64,000 nt of DNA, from positions 19,490,952 through 19,554,951 of the forward strand of contig CM055311.2 of the NCBI GenBank assembly GCA_029255685.2, given 5' to 3'. The notes under the pieces are model-generated. The model was not told the DNA's origin and ran no database searches. It saw only the letters and a list, made by a program, of their open reading frames with translations. The translations under genes were made by a program, and so were the position numbers. The stretch is from Silene conica. Taxonomy: Eukaryota > Streptophyta > Magnoliopsida > Caryophyllales > Caryophyllaceae. Shown here piece after piece: positions 52,301-61,009 of this stretch (the stretch's first letter is position 1; each line of letters opens with the position of its first letter).

Positions 52301-52792
52301 CAGAAGATAAGAGCGGCCCAAGATAGGCAAAAGAGTTTCGCAGATCTAAAACGGAGTGACATCACCTTTGAGGCTGGAGAAAAAGTATTGTTGAAGGTGT
52401 CACCCATGAGAGGAGTAATGAGGTTTGGCAAAAGGGGCAAGTTGAGTCAGAAGTTCATTGGACCATTCGAGATTTTGGAGCGAGTTGGTGAGGTAGCTTA
52501 CCGATTAGCTCTACCACCCGCGTTATCCAGAGTGCATAATGTGTTCCATGTATCGCAACTAAGGAGGTATATCAGTGATCCTTCGCACATCCTTGACCAT
52601 GAAGCTATTGAGGTTGATGAACAATTGACCTATGAGGAGAGACCCAAGGAGGTCCTTCACCGAAAAGTGAGGAAAACCAGGAATGGAGAGACCGCGCTCG
52701 TAAAGGTATTGTGGACTAATCATAACGTCGAGGAGGCCACTTGGGAGACTGAGGTTTCGATGAGGGAAACGTATCCTGAACTGTTTACTTAA
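49332..52792 (+). pseudogene. Tekay pol: protease, RT, RNase H, integrase, chromodomain
   Basis: One frame carries the whole polyprotein with two stops. Protease: LFDPGASHSF, where the usual DSG/DTG is DPG. TAA at 49688-49690 follows [29 protein letters not shown] (usually RSGYHQ), FGLTNAP, and intact FIDDILVYS. RNase [36 protein letters not shown], all four acids kept. Integrase: zinc region, cut by TGA at 51653-51655 just before CLVCQR (probably CGA to TGA), then [16 protein letters not shown] and DGQTERTIQ for the DDE triad. C-terminus: [10 protein letters not shown] and a chromodomain ending [19 protein letters not shown]. Apart from the stops most of pol is well preserved. Confidence 0.93.
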
Positions 52793-52943
52793 GGTATGTT
52801 ACGAGGACATAACTTTCTTTTTAGAAGGGTAGAATGTGACAATTAGTGTTTTAAAGTACTTTTATTAGCTTCTAATGTTATATGGTGTCACTTTCTGTGT
52901 TCGCTACATATATTTTGATCAGTTGTGTTGACCTTGGGATGGT

Positions 52944-52962
52944 GAACTTCGGGGCGAAGTTC
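52944..52962 (+). other. Conserved hairpin after pol
   Basis: GAACTTCGGGGCGAAGTTC is a perfect 8-bp stem around GGG. Close relatives occur at 43941-43960, 56224-56243 and 56295-56314 on the - strand, always between the chromodomain end and the LTR. Confidence 0.75.
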
Positions 52963-52967
52963 ATTCT

Positions 52968-52978
52968 AAGGGGGAAAG
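52968..52978 (+). other. Polypurine tract
   Basis: AAGGGGGAAAG lies 2 bp before the 3' LTR start TGTAATACTCC. Confidence 0.85.
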
Positions 52979-52980
52979 AC

Positions 52981-54685
52981 TGTAATACTCCGTATTTTAT
53001 TTCGTTTATTTATTTATTTATGTTAATTTTATTAGATGTCTATGTCGATGGGTTATAATAAAAGCGATATAATATTGGTGGACGAGGTGTTTTACGTGTT
53101 ATTTTTAGAATCGTATATGTGAATATTTAACGAACCCGTATTTGATTCATGTTATGTGGGTATTGGAGTGCGTGAAGGGTTTGACCATACACGGATAGCC
53201 GAGTCATTGGGCCTAGGGTTGCGTGCCCAAACCCTAGCCCATACACGTTTATTATCACTTGATTTCAGAAATTCTGAAATCTCAACTCAGCCGTCCTACT
53301 TATACACCAATTTAAGACTTCTTTTGACCTAATCTTCATACACTCACACACCATACTGCCTGCCGTCACTGATGGGTTTGCAAAGAAGGGTTTCTCACGG
53401 TGGTTCTAGGGGTTAAAGGGTGGTCTTTGGCAAGGGCAAGGAGGTAAGAACACCATACTGGTCTCGATTTCTTGAATTCGTGTTTTCTGCCTCACGTTCT
53501 GATTTAAATTGTGTTTACATCATGCGATAATAATCATGCCTCTTTATAAATTTGTAATCAGTGTTATGAATTCTTCATGTTTTTGATCATTTATGAGTCG
53601 TCTTTTATAAATTTGTAATCTGTGTTATGAATTCTTCATGGCTTAAAATTGATATGACAAGTATTTAATAATAGTGTGTAACAGCATTTTTATTAGTATA
53701 ATAGCAATGAGGTATGCACATCTATTAAGTAGTAATAATTGTTTATTTGTCCATAAGCTATAATTAGTAAGTGACACTTGATAAGTCTATAATTAGCAAG
53801 TAAATGTCATGTGAGCTTATACTTTTGGTTACGGGCAATTGGTTGTAACAATACGAATTTAATATTAAGTAATATTTATAGGAACGGAATTTGAGGTGGA
53901 ATATTACTAAGACGGTGGTTTCTTATTCCAGACTTGCTATTCCAGGTAGGATACACTGGCACCATATTTTGTTGACTGTTTATGGATGTGTGTGGTTTTA
54001 AATGTGAGAATGAAAGCATGAATTGTATAAACATGATATCATATGAATAGTTTATTGGTATTGCATTCATGAGCATGCATGTGCATTGGTTATTGAGATA
54101 ATTGTGGATCAGATGTTAATCTGATATAAAGCCCAAGGTGGTTCTGCAGACCAGGCCTAGTGTCTTATCAGCTTTTGAGCTGGTGTTCGGCGACGGCCGA
54201 TTATAGTCTGCCGGGAGGTTCGGTATGGCTGGGTGTTTCGGGTTGAGATTGAGATTGTGATTGAGCTCGAGCATGACATAAGCATTTGCATATTATTGTG
54301 TTACTGCATTATTTTATTATTGTGTTATCCTACTCAACCGCGAGGTTGACAGTGTATTCGTGTTCACCTACAATGATCCGGAATGGGGAGTAGATCTTTC
54401 AGGTCAGAGACAGGTGGACTAAGACTGGGCATGGAAGAGAGACATGGACTAGACCTACCTAGCTACTAGATCACTTAGCTTTTCATAGTTGAACACTATT
54501 TTATTTCAGTTGTTTTGGAAGCCTTTTGGACTATGCTTGTAATAGTTATCAGTTAACCATTTACATTTAAAGTACTGTGTTTCTTTCACTGTGAATATCT
54601 ACTACCCTGGTTTATCCAGGATGGTAACAGTCCTATTTACTCTGGAAGTCCTAGTTCAGGCTCCTAGGTAAATGGGGGTGTTACA
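52981..54685 (+). repeat. 3' LTR of the Tekay element with internal deletion
   Basis: It is collinear with the 5' LTR except that about 745 bp (5' LTR coordinates about 45830-46574) are missing. The junction at 53608-53640 holds a 33-bp copy of sequence found about 65 bp upstream. Confidence 0.93.
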
Positions 54686-55264
54686 ATAATAAAAACTACA
54701 TTTATTAATTATTGAAAGATATTATTTTGGAAATTGTTATATTTATATATTAATAATATATGGACCGAAATTTGGGTGCACTTGGAGCACTGGTTTTCCT
54801 AGACTTATCCAATATTATAATTTAATATATATAAATATAGCAGGAGAATATAATTAATTATCGTATAATCAATTAATTTTAATATCGTATATTAAAACTT
54901 ATATTACTATTAAATATAACATTTATATTTATTTTGAATTAACATTTTAATTCATTTCTCCTAATAATCATTTAATCGTATTAAGTAATTATTCGTATTA
55001 TTTCTTTATGACTAATATTTAGTCAATTTAGGCATCTATGTAATATATCAGCATATAATCACATTTCTTGGAACCATCCTATAGGTGTGATCGATAGGAA
55101 CCAACTTATCACCGCCATCAGTATGGCAGTAACGTCAAACTTCTAGTAAAGCCAACTGTTACTGATTTACGTTAATTAGTTGATAAATATACAAAGTATC
55201 CCTTTGTGATCCTGTAAGAGATTTAGATTGTAGTCGTACTAACTGCGGAGGACACATGCTCCAA

Positions 55265-56206
55265 CATAATGTGCACATCCCCTCCATGGCGGGTCCCATG
55301 AAGAGCGATCGTAGGAGTAAGAGTCGTTTCCCGCAACGGTCCCACATATATGGTCCCAAATCTCATCTCGTAACCACAAGTGATATCAGTCTTATAGCAC
55401 ACAATAGCATCGTCACAATATACCAGGAATACCGTCAAAATCACATAACAAATAACTTAGTAGGGAGAACTCTACCTCAAGGCAATCAATTACGGAATGC
55501 AAATCCAAACTTTTCCTACCAACACTCTTTTATGAAGTCTCTTCCTAAGAACATATAGGGTATTACTAATAATCATCACAATCAGATTTATCTTAAAGTA
55601 TGCTAACCATGAATACGACACTTACTTGATGGCAACAACTCTAGGCTATGATGATTGGCGCGACTCGACTCCGGTGTTAACTCTTAAAGGTTTTAGTGTT
55701 GGATATTTGAGAAAAAAGGTGAAAGGCGGCAGAAGATTTTAGGGTAAAATGTTTTTAACTTCCGAATTTTCTTTTATAAGTAACCGCGACACTGAACACG
55801 GACCAGCCCACTCGGCCGAGTCGAACCAACTCGGTCGAGTAGCATCAACTCGGTCGAATAGCCTGAACTCAATCGAGTAGGCTCAACTCAGTCGGGTGGC
55901 CTCAACTCGGTCGAGTTACCTCGCAGTTCTCAACACCGACCAGTTTTCGTAAAACAGTCATATCTTCCTCAATACTTGGTCTTTTTGGGCGTGTGACCCA
56001 CCGTTAGAATTGTAAAAGGATAAGCTATCACCTCCAATTTGAATCACATCAATATCATATGTACATCTCAAGACATAACAGTTTTAAGACAACTATCTAT
56101 AACCGGACAACATAACTATACCATTTTCTTTCTACAAATCAACAATGCGACCGAGTCCAACCAATTCCATCGAGTACCTCATACGACAAATATAAGGCTG
56201 TTACAA
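55265..56206 (-). repeat. LTR remnant of a reversed Ty3/gypsy element
   Basis: On the - strand it starts TGTAACAGCC (56206), typical of chromovirus LTRs. It probably continues across the nested insertions into 44370-44753. It contains an array of palindromes at 55805-55920. Confidence 0.55.
55805..55920. repeat. ACTCGGYCGAGT palindrome array
   Basis: Six copies of ACTCGGTCGAGT-like palindromes lie about 20 bp apart, separated by AGCMTSA-type spacers. Confidence 0.88.
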
Positions 56207-56345
56207 TATTTCCTCCTTAGAACGAACTTCGTCCTCGAAGTTCACAACCAACTTGAAAAGACACAGCAAAGAGGGTTGTTTCAATCTCTCTCCTTAGAAC
56301 GAACTTCGTCCTCGAAGTTCACAACCAACTTGAAAAGACGCGAGT
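56207..56345 (-). repeat. Duplicated post-pol segment of the reversed element
   Basis: About 60 bp containing CCTTAGAACGAACTTCGTCC then TCGAAGTTCACAACCAACTTG occurs twice in tandem (56213-56265 and 56284-56340). Each copy carries the post-pol hairpin. Further pol sequence is not recognisable to the right. Confidence 0.75.
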
Positions 56346-57867
56346 TACAATACCACAACTACGATATGTTAACACCTACTTTTACTTTTTACTCTGCAAG
56401 GGCAACGAAGACATAAGACAACAGAAATTCACCACCTCACAAAGATGTGCAAAACACAACAAAGCTAATATAACATATATGAAACCTATAGATAAGGTCA
56501 TTTTTGTATAGCATCTGAATAAAAGGACTATTTCCCCGCATCTTCCACCGAAAATCTAGCCCCTAATTTTCTTGTCTAGCGAAGACTATCATGACAGTTA
56601 GCTTCATCAAACTCGATAAAAGCAATGCCTATAAAACCTTGCTTTTGTGGACATAGGATACACTTTTCTAACCGCGGTGAAACCTCAGTCATGAAGCAGT
56701 TGCCTCAACCACCAAAAATCAGGGTTTAAACACTTTCCATTCTCATAATGTACCGGGAGATTATGGAGAATGCAACTACGTAACGAGAACATTATTGTAG
56801 CATTGTGAAGACATATTAATAGAGAGGAATTTAGAAAGATATTTAGAGAGTAAAATGTTTAGTATTTTTGATTTTAACCTAGAGCATTGTGAAGACATAT
56901 TAATAGAATTATTTTGGTCAAATTGAATATTATTGGTCAAATTGAATATTTATTAAAGTTCTGTTAAAACTCTGTACGCAGTGGTCAAGTTGGTCAAATA
57001 GAATACTCTATTGACTACGGTTGAATTGAAAACCATTATTTCCTAATTGAAAATGGTAACGTTTACAGGAAACACGTATATATAACATAATGAGTACCAA
57101 AAACCGTCGACAAGAGTGAATCTATAACGAGGTTTTGGGAACCGTCAAGCATTTTTTTAGAACGGTTTTCTAAACATCCGTTGTCTAAGTATAATAACAA
57201 CGATTTTCCTGAGAATTTGTTATTTTTATGGCGCGGTCTAGGTTTCTGCCAATATTTGAAAAACGGTAATCTAAGTGTCGTTATTATATGCAAGTTCCAG
57301 TTATGATACACTCGTTATTATTGATGGCTATATTTGGCGTACTGTAAACGCTCTTTTAAGGTTTGGAACACTTTCTCACAAATCTCGTCCCACGGAAAAT
57401 GATTGTCCTTCCTCTTCAAAGTTGTCATTGGCCTAGCAATTGAAGAAAAGTCTAATAGGTTAAGACTTCTCACATGCGTGGCATTAAAATCCCACACGCC
57501 GAGGACTTAGCATTCCTCAAAATAACACGATTAGGGTTATCGTAAGGGTTTGTCAATTATTGTAAGCTAGTGCGGAATCGGTGCTTTTGATAATTGATTA
57601 ATAAAAGAAGAGGTGGAAGTAGTCTTTTCAATTCCGACAAACCATGTAAATATCTTATTTTATTTACTTTGCGTACCTTTATGTCTATCATTGCTTATTA
57701 GTTTAACATAAATTTTCATTGAAAACGGATATTATCCGTCACAAGGTGAAGAAGAATAATGCACCTTGTATAACATGCAAGTGACCCTATCCATGGAATG
57801 CTCGAAATCTTGAACCATAAGTTACAAATATTAAATTTAAGATCTGAATTAATAATTAATTTTTAAA
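56346..57867. other. Intergenic, no gene recognised
   Basis: AT-rich sequence. GCATTGTGAAGACATATTAA occurs twice (about 56801 and 56884). The 57059-57351 stretch starts CGTTTACAG and ends CTGTAAACG and contains AACGGTTTTC-type words, so it may be a small inverted-repeat element, but I see no target duplication. Confidence 0.4.
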
Positions 57868-58441
57868 ATGGACGATTTCCTCAACTCGTCGCTACTTAAT
57901 AAGCATCGTCTTGCGATTAAAATCTTCCCCAACACTCCACCTCTTTCTCTCTCTAAAATCCTTAAAACTAAAAACCCGAACTCAACCTTTAGAGCCACCG
58001 CCGCCACAACTCACACTCAATCCTCCCATCTAATTCCACCATATCGTTGGAGATGGGGCCATCCCTTGGTCCATCTCCGGCGGCCTTTCCCCTTTCCACT
58101 TTACGATCTTTATCGTCTTCCTCCTTTGTATTCGCCGCCAGTCGGTCTTTTCGTTCTCCGTGGCAGGTTTGGTGTGTCTGTGGGTGGTTTTCCTTGATGG
58201 TTCACCGGTGTCTCAAAGCCTGGTGGATAAGATCGTCGGAGTCCTTCTTTACCTAAGCAACTGTAGAACGGAGTTGTTTCCACTGAACTCGATAGCAAAG
58301 TCTTTGTCCGTCTTTATCTCCTTAATCCAGTACCGACAATATTTACATGCAATGTAATCTCTTGGATCTTGGTTCACTGTCGTTCTCACCCTACCGTTTC
58401 CTTGTCATGCCGCTGTCATGTTTTTGTCCGCGCCCCAGGGG
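57868..58441 (+). pseudogene. Possible 5' gene fragment interrupted by a retrotransposon
   Basis: An open frame from ATG 57868 (MDDFLNSSLLNKHRLAIKIF) is rich in Ser, Thr, Pro and Lys at first, like a transit peptide, then continues for 109 codons. The neighbouring frame from 58047 also looks coding-like. The Tekay LTR inserts at 58442 after AGGGG. No family recognised. It may be a broken host gene or chance. Confidence 0.3.
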
Positions 58442-58649
58442 TGTAACACCCCTAATTTCCGTAATATATATTTATTTAATTCCTTTTTCCCATATTTCAT
58501 ATTTTATTTCGGGAAAAATATTCTTTTCTTGTTTATATGGCTCGTTGGGCTCGAAATTCGGTGAAGGCCCACTTGACTCTCAAGTCTCACGTGAGAATAG
58601 AGTGTTGGGTGGAGTTTTGGGCCTAAATTTGGATTAAACCCATGAACTT

Positions 58650-58662
58650 CTATATATATAAG
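58650..58662 (+). promoter_or_regulatory. Putative TATA box of the LTR
   Basis: CTATATATATAAG is followed by a pyrimidine-rich CTCTCTAAACCCTAAACC stretch. Transcription start is likely near 58685. Confidence 0.65.
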
Positions 58663-59286
58663 AGGAAAAACCAAACCCTTGTTTTCTTTTCCACATCCTC
58701 TCTAAACCCTAAACCTAATTCTCTCCTTGTTTTTCTCTCCTCTTGTGCCGCATGCCACTTCCCTTCGCCTAGGGTTTCGTGCCGCCACTTCTTCTTCCTT
58801 TTTCCTTCGTGCTTTTCAAGCCTAGATCGATCCTACTCTTTGGATCTATCATTCCTCGTCGTAAGTCTAATGGTTTAAGCGTTTTATTTTTATTAGTTTT
58901 ATATAATTAGTATATTTATTAGATTCGTTCTCTCTTTTGGCACGTGTGATAATTACTAAAGGTGTGGAGATTTCACCTGGAGAAGACGTCTACGTTGTTG
59001 ACGACGAGCTCTAGATTTAATTGCCAAAAAGGTAACTAGGTGTTTCTCTTTTAATTGTGTTTATGCCAATTGATGTGATTAATATGATTTAATGATTGTT
59101 TGTACGATTAGTACATGTTTCATTATTTATTGTCATGAATTAATTGTGCTTCATATATTCATGTATGTTTCATTATCTTAATTATGGATTATAATGTGTC
59201 GATAAGTCGTTATGGGTGTCGTGTGCGCAACTAGGGTTCGCGAGAAAAACCCAAGATGGCGGCAAGGCTAACGGCCAAGAGCGTTG

Positions 59287-59693
59287 CTCAAGGTTGTAGT
59301 TGAAGTATGTGTAACCTTGAAAATATGATTCAAGGTTATAGCTGAAACTAGTATAACCTTGAGTATTACTCATAGTTATGGCTGAAGAGGTATAACCTTG
59401 AGTGCGAGTCAAAGTTAGAGCTGAAGTTAATATAACTTTGGGTTGCGAGTTAAAGTTATAGCTGAAGCTAATATAACTTTGAATTACGAGTTAAAGTTAT
59501 AGCTGAGACTAACGTAAACCTCAGGTATGACTCAAGGTTATGGTTGGTGCTAGTATAACTTTAAATTCGTGTCAAGGTTTGGCTAAGGTTACTATAACCT
59601 CAAGCCATATATGGAAGTTATAGTCAAGGTTAGTATAACCTCGCATCCATTACTTATGTTATAGTTAAAGTTACTATAACTTTGGTTGTTTAT
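59287..59693. repeat. Ten-copy hairpin array, AAGGTTAT / ATAACCTT arms
   Basis: The units are about 41 bp. The arm AAGGTTAT or AAAGTTAT is followed by a loop like AGCTGAAGCTAAT, then ATAACCTT or ATAACTTT. Where the left arm has GG the right usually has CC, and where AG then CT, so arms change together (59331-59360 against 59452-59480). A few copies (59490, 59532, 59612) mix the two types. Confidence 0.85.
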
Positions 59694-59776
59694 ACTTGAT
59701 TCACATGTTGAGTTGTGTTTAGTGATTGTATAATATTGTGTTTGCATATGTAGTTTGATACTTCTATGCATTTGAG

Positions 59777-60196
59777 TTGGACAGTCAGTTAAACTGTTCT
59801 ACTGTGTCGAGTCGTGATGTTATTCACGCATGAGTTGGACAATCAGTTAAACTGTTCTATGGTGTGCAGTCAGTTAAATTGTGCATTTGTTTGTTGGCTA
59901 GTCGAATAGATGATGGTAGTATCAGTTAAATACTATCGGAATGAATTAGTGCTGCCCTTCGGGGGTTTATTTGGTCTATGTTCGGGGGTGGCCAGATTCG
60001 TCAGTTAAACGTTCTGGGTCCCGAGTGTCGTTCGATGTACAGTTAATGCATCGAGAGGTCTGGCCAGGTCTTAGGCATATAGGCAGTGGTGATACGCTAT
60101 ACATAGTACCGTGGAGTATCAGTTAAATACTTCACACCCGACAGAGTCATCAGTTAAATGCTCTGTCAGCTAGAGTCATCAGTTAAATGCTCTAGC
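59777..60196. repeat. Nine-copy hairpin cassette array, core CAGTTAA
   Basis: The core ATCAGTTAAAT or TCAGTTAAA sits between variable complementary arms. Copy 8 has GACAGAG and CTCTGTC. Copy 9 has GCTAGAG and CTCTAGC, both perfect with the same T bulge. Copy 7 has GTGGAGTAT and ATACTTCAC (one G-U). Copy 6 has TCGATGTA and TGCATCGA. Copy 5 has CCAGA and TCTGG. Copies 2 and 3 pair weakly. Spacing is irregular. Confidence 0.87.
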
Positions 60197-60818
60197 GGCG
60201 TTCGCTCTATTCGCTATGCTTTGATGCTAGCTTTGTGCCTTGTGTGCTATTTTGGGTTGTCAATGTTCATGGTCTAGTGGTCGCATATGGTCTAGGTTCA
60301 TTTGCTTTCATTCCTCTGGTGTCGAGAATATCATGGTATGGTAAGTTTGCTTTCATGTCATGTTGTGTTGTAACCTCACATGATCGTCTTAATATGTCTT
60401 CAGATAACGGTAAGTTTGATTGGACTTTCATGAGTATAGATGATCTCACATGTTTAATTGTTTTGCATTTCAATTGTTATTGATTGTTGGTTACATTCAA
60501 TTGTTGTAAACATGACTGGGAGAGCATCTAGATACTCCCGACTGATTGTCGACCCCCTTCTCAAGTTGTTCAGGTGGTCGATGTTTGGTTGATGCTTGCT
60601 TGGGGAATGTGCGAAGCGAGCTTAATAAATTGTTTAGGACCTTTGCTTTAAGTTTTTAAGAACCTTTGAATAATTTATTAGTTTGGTTTTCGTTTTGAGT
60701 ATCGATCCGGATTTGGGTAAGGTGTTTCCGCCACCTTAACCCAGTTATCATTAAGTTACACTCTGATATTCTTTTATATTATGTTTTTCCTTTATTTTAT
60801 AATCCGGGTTGTTACAGT

Positions 60819-60830
60819 TGGTATCAGAGC
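60819..60830 (+). other. Primer binding site, initiator tRNA-Met
   Basis: TGGTATCAGAGC lies 2 bp after the LTR end. Confidence 0.95.
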
Positions 60831-61009
60831 GAACACGCTCCCAACTCTCTCTTAGATGATGACTAAAGTAAATGACCTAGTTAATGAGTGAGAGTAAATG
60901 GGGTAGAAACCAATATGATTCGTAGGTTTGCTTATATTTGTAGAGTGTTTGAGTAGTTGTTTGAAGTGGTGTTTAGGTTACCACTCTTAACGACCATTCG
61001 TTATTGCAG

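Larger units (their letters stand above)
45203..54685 (+). mobile_element. Tekay/Del chromovirus, structurally complete, pol disrupted
   Basis: It has a perfect ATAAT duplication (45198-45202 and 54686-54690), LTRs TGTAATACTCCG...GTGTTACA, initiator-Met primer site, gag, protease, RT, RNase H, integrase with C-terminal chromodomain, post-pol hairpin and polypurine tract. The 5' LTR is 2418 bp and the 3' LTR 1705 bp because of an internal deletion. At least two frameshifts in gag and two stops in pol are visible. Confidence 0.95.
44754..55264 (-). mobile_element. Copia-type solo LTR, split by a Tekay element
   Basis: Two halves (44754-45202 and 54691-55264, about 1023 bp together) run from TGTAGGAAATATCG to CATGCTCCAACA. 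Imperfect duplication TAATC (44749-44753) and TAATG (55265-55269). The right half resembles the LTR of the 6200-14514 element (shared GGTGTGA...GGGAACCAAC, CGCCATC, GCAGTAACGTCAAACT and GAGGACACAT words), so it belongs to a related family. The 45203-54685 element inserted into it. Confidence 0.72.
58442..60816 (+). repeat. 5' LTR of the second Tekay element
   Basis: It is 2375 bp, from TGTAACACCCC to GGGTTGTTACA. The TATA box is early (58650), so most of the LTR (R plus U5), including two hairpin arrays, would be transcribed as leader RNA. Confidence 0.92.

Noticed and set aside
49727..52792. Active chromovirus polymerase
   Set aside because: Stops at 49688 and 51653, gag frameshifts, a changed protease triad and a broken knuckle rule out function in this copy.
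57059..57351. DNA transposon with CGTTTACAG ends
   Set aside because: Only about 9 bp of inverted end and no target duplication are visible. Left as a note in the intergenic entry.
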